Positions 8,845 through 18,065 of a stretch of DNA of 64,000 nt are shown here, piece after piece. Under the pieces are notes generated by a model. The model worked only from the letters and a program-made list of their open reading frames with translations. It ran no database searches and was not told the origin of the DNA. Positions within the stretch are counted from its first letter, which is position 1. The number at the start of each line of letters is the position of its first letter. The translations under genes and the position numbers were made by a program. The stretch is from Clostridia bacterium (lineage in GTDB: Bacteria > Bacillota > Clostridia > Christensenellales > Pumilibacteraceae): positions 1-64,000 of the forward strand of contig JAGAPA010000092.1 of the NCBI GenBank assembly GCA_017623455.1, read 5' to 3'.

Positions 8845-9411
8845 CTATTCACTTTTCGTTTTTGCAGCTTTACCTTTTCGATGATTTTGTTTGTATTCTT
8901 TATATTTTACATACAATGAATCACTATTAAACATAAAACCTGTTATCTGCAGATGCCTTTTAGTTTTTATTTCACCATTCGATTTCCGTTTTTTACTAAT
9001 TATTCTAAATCCTACACCATAACTACTTACTGAATAATGCTCAAAATCGAACACTTTCTTAATGCCAAGTATGTTATAGTATTCCGCCCTATCGTCATAA
9101 ACGATAATCTTATACTTAGATTCAAGCAAAATTAATATTATGGGAAGGACTAAAGTACCGGGAGAGCCTGCAGTATATAATCCTACGATCGGTTCCCACC
9201 ATTCTCCTTTCGGAAACAAAGCACACACCAACGTTCCAACACCACAAACGTATAAACACAAACAACCTATAAAACAGTATATTTTAGGATACTTAATAAT
9301 ATTATTTGGAACTTCCTCATATAAAGGATTAACATACGTTTTTATTAAAATCGGCACCATAACTACCGTTTCTATAATTATTAATACAACTAAAATAATA
9401 TTTATAACCAT
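8845..9411 (-). CDS. Membrane cargo protein, probable orphan immunity gene
   Basis: 188 residues with four predicted membrane helices in the first 100 residues (around 3-25, 43-65, 75-95 and a possible fourth) and a cytoplasmic basic C-terminus (KQNHRKGKAAKTKSE). ATG 9411 starts 4 bp after the stop of a 60-residue Rhs tail fragment, so the two are probably translationally coupled. No family is recognised. The gene order toxin tail then membrane protein supports an immunity role against a membrane-targeting toxin. Confidence 0.6.
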   Translation of the reverse strand: MVINIILVVLIIIETVVMVPILIKTYVNPLYEEVPNNIIKYPKIYCFIGCLCLYVCGVGTLVCALFPKGEWWEPIVGLYTAGSPGTLVLPIILILLESKYKIIVYDDRAEYYNILGIKKVFDFEHYSVSSYGVGFRIISKKRKSNGEIKTKRHLQITGFMFNSDSLYVKYKEYKQNHRKGKAAKTKSE

Positions 9412-9417
9412 ACTCTT

Positions 9418-9600
9418 TTACCACATAGAACTTATTATTGTATTCAACATTGTTCCCATTTCAATAGTTTTTGCAATGCTATAAGATAACGATCCTTTCA
9501 CCAAATTATACATGCCTGCTTTAATCCAATTAATATCTCCCCCACTTACCCAATCAGATGCTATTGAAGAAGTAAAAGATGTTGCAGCTCCAGCTATCAT
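9418..9600 (-). pseudogene. Rhs pre-toxin tail fragment
   Basis: 60 codons reading IAGAATSFTSSIASDWVSGG and ISYSIAKTIEMGT-like segments, the alanine/serine/glycine-rich helical tail often found at the end of Rhs toxins in Clostridia. It lacks the Rhs core and most of the toxin domain, and starts next to a broken terminator half. An ATG at 9600 with a nearby TAGG could allow expression, but it is more likely a relic of a swapped Rhs cassette. Confidence 0.55.
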
Positions 9601-9647
9601 CCTTCCTACAATTTTTTACGTTTCGAGCTTCCTTTTTTTGTTTTAGG

Positions 9648-10295
9648 TTAGTTTTTATTTAGAAGATCGTCAGGGGTGTCAGATGAAGTAGTGTTGACAA
9701 CCTCCTCTGTTACATTAGGATTAAATACGATATCTCGAACTTTTTTAATATCTTTAATCTCTGTTAAATCTTCAAATTCCAATTTATCATAATCAAGATT
9801 TAAGCCTGTTTGGTTATTTATAATTTCCAGCATTTTTTTCTGTTGCGATACTGTAAAATCACTAATTAAAATCAACTTTACACTACCGTCTTTTAGTAAA
9901 ATATGAAAAAAAATATTATCTACTTTTGCCCCATTCTTATTAATTCGCCAAAATCCCTTCGTATCAATACATACCCTTATTTTTCTTACATTCTTTATTT
10001 CTGAATAATAGATGGTATCTTCATCTTGTGTCGGCTTATCCCCAAACTGTTTTGTTATATGTATTTTTTCATCGTCAAACACAATTTTGTATACACCCAC
10101 AATTAACAAGAATACAGCAAACGCAAATGTAACAACTCCACCAATAAGAAATATACTTATGTTTTCCTGTTCTGTTTCTTCTATAAAATTAAACAAAAAA
10201 CAAATCATACTAACAGCACTGATACCAAAGTTTAAAACTGCCATTATTTTCATTACTATTGATTCGTAACCGGCTGGCTTAAAAGTCTTATTCAT
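9648..10295 (-). CDS. Two-helix membrane protein with PH-like cytoplasmic domain (cargo)
   Basis: 215 residues: two membrane helices (around 18-38 and 46-68), then a beta-rich domain with the pattern VYKIVFDDEKIHI...IYYSEIKNVRKIRV typical of bacterial PH-like domains, and an acidic C-terminus. ATG 10295 has AAGGAG 8 nt upstream; a GTG at 10301 is a less likely alternative. It follows an Rhs toxin tail whose stop is at 10316. It may be an immunity protein, by position only. Confidence 0.65.
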   Translation of the reverse strand: MNKTFKPAGYESIVMKIMAVLNFGISAVSMICFLFNFIEETEQENISIFLIGGVVTFAFAVFLLIVGVYKIVFDDEKIHITKQFGDKPTQDEDTIYYSEIKNVRKIRVCIDTKGFWRINKNGAKVDNIFFHILLKDGSVKLILISDFTVSQQKKMLEIINNQTGLNLDYDKLEFEDLTEIKDIKKVRDIVFNPNVTEEVVNTTSSDTPDDLLNKN

Positions 10296-10315
10296 TTTCA
10301 CTTCTCCTTATTTTA

Positions 10316-10725
10316 ACCTAATAAACCTGCAAAAGCTACAGATTGCAGCCCAGACATTCCTGCGCTTTGAATAATATCTCCTACTGAATAATTTGCATCT
10401 CCAGATATATTTTCTCCAACCATTGTATGCTTATGAAACGTCCTGTTGTTGTGTCGTAGTAACGGTTTATCAGGTAATACAGCGATACGTCTTTATCGTA
10501 GTAATATTTTACCACTACTATTCCGTTACTGTCAACTATTTCAGTTATATTTCCCAGTACGTCCTTGATGTAGTAGAACGACATTTGCTTTGTTACTTTG
10601 CTTTCCGTATCGTATACGTAGTTTCGGCATAACGTATGCGAATTTTTATGACAAAATGAACACACGAGCAGGATAAAAACTATCCGGTCAGTTATTAACT
10701 GACCGGCACTCAGGAGTGCTCCCAA
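10316..10725 (-). pseudogene. Decayed Rhs core and tail
   Basis: The minus strand encodes FYYIKDVLGNITEIVDSNG, then YYYD and RYYDTTTGRFIS, the diagnostic end of an Rhs/YD-repeat core. Part of the usual segment between the two halves is missing. A frameshift follows, then a short tail (VGENISGDANYSVGDIIQ ending AFAGLLG) stops at 10316. The region upstream of about 10680 is unrelated repeat sequence. The Rhs identity is clear; the gene is dead. Confidence 0.8.
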
Positions 10726-10773
10726 TATGGAAAATCCACGACGGTTAAGTGTTTTGCTTTTCTAAAAGGACAA

Positions 10774-10960
10774 TAATAGTAGGTCAAGCTTTAAGCTTGC
10801 TCGCGAGGTTGAAATTGCCACGTCGCTCTGCTCCTCGCAATGACGTCGTAATGGAAGAACTAACGGTAGTTAATTTTACTCCTTCCGTCGACTTCGTCGC
10901 CACCTCCCTCGAAGATAGAGGCTTACTTGGTATTGGCGCACGTTGAAAAAAACTAGCGGT
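10774..10960. repeat. Dispersed mosaic repeat, copy 1
   Basis: Contains the recurring blocks GGTCAAGCTTTAAGCTTGC, ATTGCCACGTCGCT, CCTCGCAATGACG and AACTAACGGTAGTTAATT, all of which recur in other gaps (11.6, 23.8-24.2, 53.3-54.0 kb). It is not coding. Blocks are shuffled between copies, so the unit is mosaic rather than a fixed transposon. Confidence 0.75.
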
Positions 10961-10983
10961 GGTGACTATTTACTTTATTATAA

Positions 10984-11021
10984 AAAGAGTGCAACTATTG
11001 ATTAAAATAGTTACACTCTAA
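10984..11021 (-). terminator. Intrinsic terminator after 147-residue gene
   Basis: AGAGTGCAACTATT pairs with AATAGTTACACTCT (one mismatch); on the minus strand it is followed by TTTTTATAA. It lies just below the stop at 11032. Confidence 0.75.
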
Positions 11022-11031
11022 TAAGTTTACG

Positions 11032-11475
11032 TTATTTTATAAAAATATTTTTAATATTTATTTTTTTGGTTAGTTTTTTTAAAAAAGATATCTCTATATT
11101 TTTTTCTATCTCATCTTCTAAATAATAAACCAGCAACTTTCCACCTTTGGAATCTCCTAATAATAAGGTGACAAACCTATAATATTCACAACACTTTATT
11201 TTATTATAATTAATCTCTTTAATAATATTACCTTTTCTTTTTATTTTAAGAGAATCATTTGCAAATTCGTAATATGTTTTGCAAAATAAAAAATACAAGC
11301 AAAACACAATAACACCAAGAAGAATTATAATTCCTATTATTAACAAGTAAATTAAAATATTAGTTTTTGTTACCTCAAAACCCAAGAAAAAACCTAAAGT
11401 TACTAAAACAATACTTATTAACTCAAAAAACGAATCGAAGAATATCACATGATATATATCTTTTTTTATTTTCAT
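11032..11475 (-). CDS. Small two-helix membrane protein (Rhs cargo)
   Basis: 147 residues with two membrane helices (around 15-33 and 40-65) followed by a small basic beta-rich domain, a layout like the PH-like proteins elsewhere in this cluster. AAAGGATGG lies 6 nt before ATG 11475. The start directly follows a truncated Rhs-core fragment. Function unknown; orphan immunity gene is the likeliest reading from context. Confidence 0.6.
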   Translation of the reverse strand: MKIKKDIYHVIFFDSFFELISIVLVTLGFFLGFEVTKTNILIYLLIIGIIILLGVIVFCLYFLFCKTYYEFANDSLKIKRKGNIIKEINYNKIKCCEYYRFVTLLLGDSKGGKLLVYYLEDEIEKNIEISFLKKLTKKINIKNIFIK

Positions 11476-11499
11476 TTAAGCCATCCTTTCTAATACACG

Positions 11500-11573
11500 T
11501 TTGGTATGCATCGTAATAATATTTTACCATAATATTACTGTTCTTGTCTACTATATAATTAATATTTCCCTGG
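11500..11573 (-). pseudogene. Short Rhs-core scar
   Basis: The minus strand reads QGNINYIVDKNSNIMVKYYY followed by DAY, matching the D-x-x-GN-I-x-x-IVD and KYYYDAYG pattern of YD repeats. It is cut off upstream by a dispersed repeat and downstream by the start of the cargo gene at 11475. Confidence 0.7.
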
Positions 11574-11690
11574 TGCGAAGGCGCACTCGCAAAAGAACTA
11601 ACGGTAGTATATTACTTGCTTTGCTAAAGCACAAAATTTGGATGCACCGTCACGTTGCCGTTTATATTATAAAGGTAATTAATGCGTTGA
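11574..11690. repeat. Dispersed mosaic repeat, copy 2
   Basis: Blocks GGTGCGAAGGCGCACTC, AACTAACGGTAGTA and GGATGCACCGTCACGTTGC match the blocks at 23.8-24.2 kb and 53.3-54.0 kb. Non-coding. Confidence 0.7.
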
Positions 11691-11711
11691 GTTCCCTTTG
11701 TTTCTCTGCAC

Positions 11712-11770
11712 TAAATAATAAAAAACGCACTCTACCATACAATTGGCAAAATGCGTTTGATAATTTTTTG
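11712..11770 (-). terminator. Terminator below the large GH106-like gene
   Basis: On the minus strand AAACGCA pairs with TGCGTTT across a loop of about 29 nt, then TTTATT. It lies about 30 bp below the stop at 11790. Confidence 0.5.
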
Positions 11771-11789
11771 ATATTTACTATAATAAATT

Positions 11790-14700
11790 TTACTTCACGT
11801 CATCGTCGTTTACAATATCGGAGATAACGTTGGGGTGTGGTTTTTCGGTTATTTTCATAGGTATTTGCTCAGTTTCCGTGTTATCTTCCTGCTTGCGACG
11901 GCGTGTATTTGGAGTTATTTCGGGTTCTTTGTGCTTGGGCAGTTTTTCGACCGTAAGATCCAAAAGTCCGCTCTTTTGCAAAATTTTTCGCCTACTAAAC
12001 TCCTCGTTTTCGGGCGCAAAAACATAGGGGCTTGCAAACTCGGTGCCTTCTTTGAACTTATAATGCAACGGCCCAAACGTGTTGCGACGAGTGAGGGAAA
12101 CCTCTATCTGCGCGCCTTCTATTTCTTCCATCTCGTAAATATCGCTCGTCGTTGAGCTGTCGTGGCGAGCATAGTCGCGTTCTGCCTGAGCAATCTTCAT
12201 TTCGCACGTAAAAGGCGGATAAGCAACCGTTTTTTCCTTGTTTGCACTCTTCAGTTTTACGTAAGCAAACGTTCTTGGGGACAGGAAAGAAAATCTGTAA
12301 TAGCCCTTTTCGAGGGGAAGGTAGTAGTAGATTTTTCCGCCGTAGTAGGGCAAGCCCTGCTTCGTAACGTCGCCGATAGCGAGTTTTTGGGGAAGCTCCA
12401 CAATCTCGTCCACCTCGTACGTTTCGTTGCGCACGGTTTTTACACCGAAATCGCCTACAAGATAGATGGGCTCTATGGGTGTATCGTCGCTAAGCTTAAA
12501 GGATAGAGAAATAACGTTTTCGCCGACATTAAGATACGTGGTGGGGAGCGCGATTTTTTCAAAGCTCTTATCTACCCAATCACCCATTTTGGTAATGGGC
12601 AAACGTCTGTCGTTAACGTTGATTATATACCTGTCCGGCTCCTCTAAAACGAGCTGAAGCTTGTTAGGCTTATCCTTTACCGCAAATCTGAACCTAAGCT
12701 CCACGTCCGCAACTACTGCGTCCGAGCTTATGCCTAAAATCTCCTTCTTAAAGTACGGCTGAATACCGTCACGAGCATAGAGGTTGAACTCTTTGCGGAT
12801 CATCTTGTCTATTTGTAATACGTCAAACTCACCGCGGCCGTTTCCGTTAACAACATATTGCGCGCTGTCGAGAACCATAACGTTTGGCTCGCTGAGCTTG
12901 TAGGGTAAAAGCTTTTCTATCTCTACTTTTTCGAACAGCTTTTCCTCTCTTCCTTTTTCCTCTTTGATTGCAATACTGCCCTTTTCCTGTTCTTTGAGCG
13001 AAAGCGCAAGCTCTCCGCCCTCTTCGAAAAGATAAGAGATTATGGTATAACCGTTTTCGCGCACTACGTGCATTTCTTCCACGGCTCCGGCTCTCACGTC
13101 TATACGATCTACGTTATAGCTTCCCTCAATCTTAATCATTGCGTCTACCGCCTGTTCTTTGTTGAGGTTGAGCGCGTACAGGAACACCGTTCCGTCCGCA
13201 AAATAACGCTTTTTGAAGCATACGTTCTTCTCAGAACCGTACTCGTCCACTCTAATAAAGGTTTTTGGGGCGATGATCTGCGCAAGATCTTTATTCATTT
13301 GCGCTCTTACCGAACGCTTAACAAGCTCGCTTAAAGTAAAGTCCGTAACGTATCCGTTAAGACGCCTTGGAAGCTCGTCTACAAACACCACTTTTCCGCC
13401 TCTGCTCGCAAACGAGGAAAGCAGTTCAAAAGTCTTTTTGCGCATTGTTTCCATGCCGTAAACGACAACCGTTTTGTATTTACATTCGCCAATCTTAAGA
13501 GTGGTAGCTTTTCCCAAGCCTCCCACCTTGGCGCAATCTTGCATAATAAGCTCGTCGCCGTAGTCAAAGTCGATACTGTTGCGAATGAGGAAGGAGTACA
13601 TCTTTGCAAACTTTTCTTCAAGCTCTCTATAATCCTTTCTGCACTCGTCCTCGCAGTTGCCTGCAACCTGTTTTCCCCAAGCCGAAAGACCGGGATGAAT
13701 AACGAGAATATGCTCGCTCTCCTTCGTTGCTTTGTTAAGCGATGCAAGTCGGGTAAAGTAATTTTCCACGTACGAATACTCGTCGTAGAACGCGGACTGA
13801 ACGGTTACTGCCGAGGGGTAATCGCGCTTTGCGACCTGAGAAAGCGAAGACGTTGCCTTGTAAATAAGACGCGTATCTATACCAAGATAGGTCTGTACGT
13901 CCGCGCTTTGCTTGTAATGCGCAAACGTTGCACCCCAACCCGTTCCGCCGTAAGAAAGCGCGAAACAGGACGGCTTGCCAAACTGCCTCTTAACCGACGT
14001 TACCTGCTTCATCATTCCCCAATATGATTCGGTAAGGAAAGGAACGTCTATGCCCGGAATATCGCAATAACGGTAGCAGTTCATACAACTTCCCGTAAGC
14101 ATTGCCTGAGAAGTAAGCGTTTCTTCGCCCGCAAAATTGGCAAGCAGTACCAATCCGTTATTTTTGCACCACTCGTAGTACGGAATAACGTAAGCGTTTA
14201 CGAACAGTTCGTTTATGATCTCGCTGTAATGCGCGGTTACAATAGAATAGTTTTCGTTTTTCTTAAAGAAGAACAGCTCGGGAAGACGGGATACGAGATC
14301 GTAACCCCATTTCTTTTCAAATTCCTCCTCTACGTTGTAGGTATACGGACAACATCTCTGCCAGTCTGCACCGGAAAACATGGGCGAAAACATAGGTCCG
14401 CGAATAGGCTCTGCGGAATAGATACCAATAATCTCTTTACCAAAGCTCTCCCCGATATCCTGCTTGTACTTTTCGTGTGTTTTGGAAATAAAATATCTTA
14501 CCGCCTCGGGATTCAACGTATCGAGATAGTATCCGTTGTTGTAAAATTCGGACGTTTCGTTTTCCTTTACCGAAACGATCATAATATCGTCGTCGGACTT
14601 GTACGAAGTGGGATCGTTGATTTTGTAGTAATGCGCAATCTTGTCCACCCCGTCCTCTTTTACTGTTTTTACACTATATACGGCAATGACGTTTTGTCCA

Positions 14701-15068
14701 AGCTTGTAAAACGAAAACGCGCTTTTGGATACGATTTCAAAAGTAAGGCTCTTTGCTCTAAAACGCGGATTTATGGACGCAAGAGAACCGCAAATACCGC
14801 TCGGTCTTCTGTCCTCGTCGGCTATGTACGCGCTCATTCCCCTATCTTTTAAGGCTGTTGCCACCTCCAAAATGCCCTTGGTCCAATCCTTGCTCATGTA
14901 CTGAGTTTTAAGTCCTGCGTTTGCATGGAAAATAACACCGCCCAAACCCATCTCTTTGAGCAGATCTACCTGTCGGATAAGCTCCGCTTTGTCGAGCTCG
15001 CCCGATAACGACATTGTTATTATCGCCTTGTCATCATTTATTTTGTTGATAATCTTGTTTATATCCAT
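11790..15068 (-). CDS. Large GH106-like putative glycoside hydrolase
   Basis: A 1092-residue protein without a signal peptide. The N-terminal half is a TIM barrel of the kind found in GH106 alpha-L-rhamnosidases and related uncharacterised glycosidases: LLKEMGLGGVIFHANAGL near the start, IIGIYSAEPIRGP with a candidate catalytic glutamate, and conserved GGTGWG. A Rossmann-like segment follows (KTVVVYGMETM, GGKVVFVDELPRR), then C-terminal galactose-binding-like beta domains. The start is ATG 15068 because the longer frame begins at a TTG without a binding site. It is free-standing, with a terminator below. Plant rhamnosides such as pectin fragments are a plausible but unproven substrate. Confidence 0.65.
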   Translation of the reverse strand: MDINKIINKINDDKAIITMSLSGELDKAELIRQVDLLKEMGLGGVIFHANAGLKTQYMSKDWTKGILEVATALKDRGMSAYIADEDRRPSGICGSLASINPRFRAKSLTFEIVSKSAFSFYKLGQNVIAVYSVKTVKEDGVDKIAHYYKINDPTSYKSDDDIMIVSVKENETSEFYNNGYYLDTLNPEAVRYFISKTHEKYKQDIGESFGKEIIGIYSAEPIRGPMFSPMFSGADWQRCCPYTYNVEEEFEKKWGYDLVSRLPELFFFKKNENYSIVTAHYSEIINELFVNAYVIPYYEWCKNNGLVLLANFAGEETLTSQAMLTGSCMNCYRYCDIPGIDVPFLTESYWGMMKQVTSVKRQFGKPSCFALSYGGTGWGATFAHYKQSADVQTYLGIDTRLIYKATSSLSQVAKRDYPSAVTVQSAFYDEYSYVENYFTRLASLNKATKESEHILVIHPGLSAWGKQVAGNCEDECRKDYRELEEKFAKMYSFLIRNSIDFDYGDELIMQDCAKVGGLGKATTLKIGECKYKTVVVYGMETMRKKTFELLSSFASRGGKVVFVDELPRRLNGYVTDFTLSELVKRSVRAQMNKDLAQIIAPKTFIRVDEYGSEKNVCFKKRYFADGTVFLYALNLNKEQAVDAMIKIEGSYNVDRIDVRAGAVEEMHVVRENGYTIISYLFEEGGELALSLKEQEKGSIAIKEEKGREEKLFEKVEIEKLLPYKLSEPNVMVLDSAQYVVNGNGRGEFDVLQIDKMIRKEFNLYARDGIQPYFKKEILGISSDAVVADVELRFRFAVKDKPNKLQLVLEEPDRYIINVNDRRLPITKMGDWVDKSFEKIALPTTYLNVGENVISLSFKLSDDTPIEPIYLVGDFGVKTVRNETYEVDEIVELPQKLAIGDVTKQGLPYYGGKIYYYLPLEKGYYRFSFLSPRTFAYVKLKSANKEKTVAYPPFTCEMKIAQAERDYARHDSSTTSDIYEMEEIEGAQIEVSLTRRNTFGPLHYKFKEGTEFASPYVFAPENEEFSRRKILQKSGLLDLTVEKLPKHKEPEITPNTRRRKQEDNTETEQIPMKITEKPHPNVISDIVNDDDVK

Positions 15069-15495
15069 CGTAAATTTCTCTATACCCACTTTTCGGGACA
15101 ATTGATTTTTTATTAGGCTATGTCACAACAAATGGTTGATAAATATTATTATGTTTTGACGAGAAAAACACAAGAAAGACAAGTGTTCTTGTAATGGCGG
15201 TACGCAGGCGTACTCCCAATATTGTTATTTGGCAAAACAATAACACAGATTTTGTAAGTACTTTTGCTCTAAATATAATAATTTAAATTATTACCTGCAT
15301 TGTCTGTAACCGAACAAAACACGCTGTATTTCGTAGTGGCTTTTCCGTCAAATATCAACCTACTGTTGCGAATGAGCCTTTTATTAATGCGCAATATTCT
15401 TTATATATTACATTATAACAAATTTATACAAAAAACACAATCCTTTTTGAAAAGTTTTTTATTTATATCCGTTTTTTGTGAGCAATTCCGGTTCT
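15069..15495. other. Intergenic region without a gene
   Basis: 427 bp between the GH106-like gene and the DapA-like gene. It holds one small dispersed-repeat block (GGTACGCAGGCGTACTCCCA at 15198-15217) and AT-rich sequence. I see no coding potential or RNA gene. Confidence 0.6.
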
Positions 15496-16290
15496 TTAAT
15501 CAAATAAACGGCGTATTGTTTCCTTTTCATCGTCATCGCACTGTATAAGCGGAAGCCTTACGGCAGGATGCGAAAGACCCCAAAGCGACAGCGCATACTT
15601 CAATGCAGGCACGGAAAGACGGGATATGAGCCGTATTTTTTCCTTTAGCGCAAACCACTCCGAAACGGCAACCTCTATTTCGTTATTTTCCCACTTTTCC
15701 CGTATACGTATTATTGAAGAAGGAAAAACGTTGGCTATTACCGAAAACAAAACACCGTTTACGCACAAAGCGTTTAAGATAAATTCGTCGCCGTCATAAT
15801 GACATTTTTGCCACTCTCCGTCCGCTCTTACTATCTCTACGTTATTGCCCTTAAGCTCCGCCTCGCTCTCTCCGTCCAAACACCTATCCGCGTCGTAAAA
15901 CAGAAAAACGCGCTTATTTCCGGCATGCTTTTTTATCCTTACGGCGCTCCTTACTATCTCGCGCGGTTTACCCTTGTTATAATAGGGCAAAGTAAGCGCA
16001 ACACCGTCCACACCAAGCGCAAGCAAATCTTTTGCCATAGCCTCGCTTTTTGCGCAGTCGTTAGACCCTGCGCTTGCGTACACCGCTATCCTACCCCTGC
16101 TCGCCCTTAACGCGCTCTTTGCAACATCTTTATGCTCGCCGTCCTTAAGCGTGCTTTTTTCACCCCAACGCCCACAAACCAAAACTCCGTCCGTTTTGAA
16201 CCTTGCTTGTCTGTCCACCGAAAACTCAAGCACGTCATAATCCACTTCATTTAAGTAAAACGGAGTAACCAACTGCGTAATAATATCCAT
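15496..16290 (-). CDS. DapA/NAL-family TIM-barrel protein lacking the Schiff-base lysine
   Basis: 264 residues matching the dihydrodipicolinate synthase / N-acetylneuraminate lyase superfamily. DGVLVCGRWGEKSTLKDGEH aligns with the GTTGE region, VDGVALTLPYYNK with the DGxLxxxPYY loop, FYDADR (Tyr132) with YNxPxR, and GVLFSVIANVFP with GxxSxxANxxP. The position of the catalytic lysine (GIKEASG in active members) reads VEIVRADGE, so arginine 155 replaces it. The family is usually about 290 residues, so this is slightly short. The start ATG 16290 has a perfect GGAGGAAG site; a longer upstream open frame is a CvpA shadow. Possibly a regulator or an enzyme with altered chemistry rather than an aldolase. 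Confidence 0.75.
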   Translation of the reverse strand: MDIITQLVTPFYLNEVDYDVLEFSVDRQARFKTDGVLVCGRWGEKSTLKDGEHKDVAKSALRASRGRIAVYASAGSNDCAKSEAMAKDLLALGVDGVALTLPYYNKGKPREIVRSAVRIKKHAGNKRVFLFYDADRCLDGESEAELKGNNVEIVRADGEWQKCHYDGDEFILNALCVNGVLFSVIANVFPSSIIRIREKWENNEIEVAVSEWFALKEKIRLISRLSVPALKYALSLWGLSHPAVRLPLIQCDDDEKETIRRLFD

Positions 16291-16415
16291 AACTTCCTCC
16301 GCTTTTATATATACGGTGAAGCACTGTTTTTTATGCAAGGCTTTACGCCTTTTCCCCTTAAAGAACACGTTTTGTAACGGTTTTGAGCGCAACGTATGCG
16401 TGTTTTTGAAACAAA

Positions 16416-16447
16416 ATAAAAGACGCCGTATTTTAAAGGGCGTCTTG
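16416..16447 (-). terminator. Intrinsic terminator of cvpA
   Basis: AAGACGCCC / GGCGTCTT hairpin followed by TTATTTTG on the minus strand, just below the CvpA stop. Confidence 0.8.
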
Positions 16448-16454
16448 AATATTC

Positions 16455-17210
16455 TTATTTGGGCATTAATACGTTTATGAGCAAACCACCTATAAAGTTG
16501 TAGTTGTACATAAAATGGAATATGGGGAACCAGCCGTTTATAGAGGCGTTTGACTGCGCCACAAGCAGGTTTTGAATAAAAGAGAAGAGCGGTATACCTG
16601 CCACGAAAGTATTGATAAGGGTGAGATATACCGACCAAACCGCATAAGTATAAACAACACCCACCAGCGCACCGAGCAATCTGTTTACAACGCTTACTCC
16701 GGGCTTTTCCACAAACTTGAAAACGATACACTTTACGATAAAAACTATTATGCTGAGCATAATAAGAAGCACAAGGAAAGCAATTCCGGTCATTGCCCAC
16801 TTTGCAAGCACTCTCGGCAAAAGCTCGCACAATACACCGCTTGAACCGAACGAATCGAACGCGGACTCTATTACAGCGCTTAGCAGATCGCTGATAAGCG
16901 GTGGAACGTCCAATATTTCCAAAGCCTTAGTAACCGTGGCGGCATTAGTCCAGTCCTGCGCGGTTGTAAACAGTCCGTCCACGTCTTTTTGTATTATCCA
17001 TTGTGCAAAGCCGTTTTCCATGGATTTTCCGAACACGGGGTATAAGCACTGACCGAACCATTCGCACAGCAAGCAGGATATTGTAACCACTATAATAAGC
17101 GAGATAAAAGAGAAGAATTGCTGAGCAAAACCTTTTACAAGACCCACGATTGCAGATATTATAAGCACGATCAGCAAAACTAAATCTAAAAAGCTTAAGC
17201 CAAAAATCAT
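16455..17210 (-). CDS. cvpA: CvpA-family membrane protein
   Basis: 251 residues. The N-terminus LDLVLLIVLIISAIVGLVKGF is the CvpA signature (D-x-x-x-x-x-x-x-x-G-x-x-x-G). Four membrane helices are visible: about 8-24, 30-50, 140-163 and 178-200. The long loop between helices 2 and 3 (about 50-135) is larger than in short CvpA proteins but usual in Clostridia. GGAGAAAAACT precedes ATG 17210. Family members affect colicin V secretion, biofilm and envelope integrity; the molecular function is not settled. Confidence 0.85.
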   Translation of the reverse strand: MIFGLSFLDLVLLIVLIISAIVGLVKGFAQQFFSFISLIIVVTISCLLCEWFGQCLYPVFGKSMENGFAQWIIQKDVDGLFTTAQDWTNAATVTKALEILDVPPLISDLLSAVIESAFDSFGSSGVLCELLPRVLAKWAMTGIAFLVLLIMLSIIVFIVKCIVFKFVEKPGVSVVNRLLGALVGVVYTYAVWSVYLTLINTFVAGIPLFSFIQNLLVAQSNASINGWFPIFHFMYNYNFIGGLLINVLMPK

Positions 17211-17329
17211 AGTTTTTCTCCTTTAATAACGTTACACCTAAATAATAACATCTCAAAACAAAAAAAGCAAGACTTATTGAGCTAAGTTTTGCCTTTTTAA
17301 TCTAATTCTAACCTTACGCGCTCAATTTT

Positions 17330-18064
17330 CTATTTATAGAGCGCAATTTTAACGTACGGCTTGCCTTTTCCGCTTATTCCCACCACTCCCAAAAACTCAA
17401 ACTTGCCAAAGCCTCTGACGCTTACCACGTCCTTATCTTTAAGTGAATACGAGTTATTGGTTGTTGCAACACCGTTGATACGCACGCGATTCTCCCTGAA
17501 TATCTCAAGCGCGTCCTCACGTGAAAGATTATAGTTTTTACACACAACCACATCGCACCTTGTAGAGGACACGACAAGCTCTTTTTCTTCTTTTTGAGGA
17601 AGAAAGGAAGAGGGAACACTGTCCGTTTTACAAACCTTTACGCTCGTTCTGCCCACCCTGTCCACGTTTTGCATAATAAGCTCCGCAACGTCCTCGTGGC
17701 AGACTATAAAGCCCTCGTTATCGGATGAAAATATATCTCCGATTTTACTACGCTCTATACCGAGATTGAGCACTGCGCCAAGATAGTCCCTGTGCGAAAG
17801 AGGGGATGCAAACTTTTTGGAAAGCGGAGAAACCTTGAGAATAACGAGCGGAAAATCCTGATCGTAACCAAGCTCTTCCGCGCTTCCGAACCGTATCATT
17901 TTGCGTTCGGTATACTCCGCTCCGCCCCAAACGGTAAACTTGTCTTTGCTAAGCGGAACGAGAGCCACCTTATCTTCTTCCACAAAATCGGAAAAGGTAA
18001 AAATTCCCCGAGCAAAGCTTCTGCCGTAAAGATCGTTACAGCGCTTTATCCATTCCTCGTTCAT
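17330..18064 (-). CDS. ylmH: YlmH-type RNA-binding protein with S4 domain
   Basis: 244 residues matching YlmH of Bacillota: an N-terminal domain with FSDFVEEDK, a central RRM-like fold (PLSHRDYLGAVLNLGIERSKIGDI is the signature), and a C-terminal S4 domain (LSREDALEIFRENRVRING, about residues 168-235). YlmH binds ribosome-associated RNA in ribosome rescue/quality control. The start is ATG 18064, which overlaps the end of the antiporter gene; the longer frame starts without a site. It is not in its usual division-gene neighbourhood (sepF-ylmG). Confidence 0.88.
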   Translation of the reverse strand: MNEEWIKRCNDLYGRSFARGIFTFSDFVEEDKVALVPLSKDKFTVWGGAEYTERKMIRFGSAEELGYDQDFPLVILKVSPLSKKFASPLSHRDYLGAVLNLGIERSKIGDIFSSDNEGFIVCHEDVAELIMQNVDRVGRTSVKVCKTDSVPSSFLPQKEEKELVVSSTRCDVVVCKNYNLSREDALEIFRENRVRINGVATTNNSYSLKDKDVVSVRGFGKFEFLGVVGISGKGKPYVKIALYK

Positions 18065-18065
18065 A

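Noticed and set aside
14229..14852. 207-codon plus-strand frame opposite the GH106-like gene
   Set aside because: Antisense shadow; the minus strand has clear domain structure over the same bases.
16291..16830. Upstream extension of the DapA-like frame
   Set aside because: It overlaps the CvpA gene in another frame, is cysteine-rich nonsense, and a strong ribosome binding site exists at 16290.
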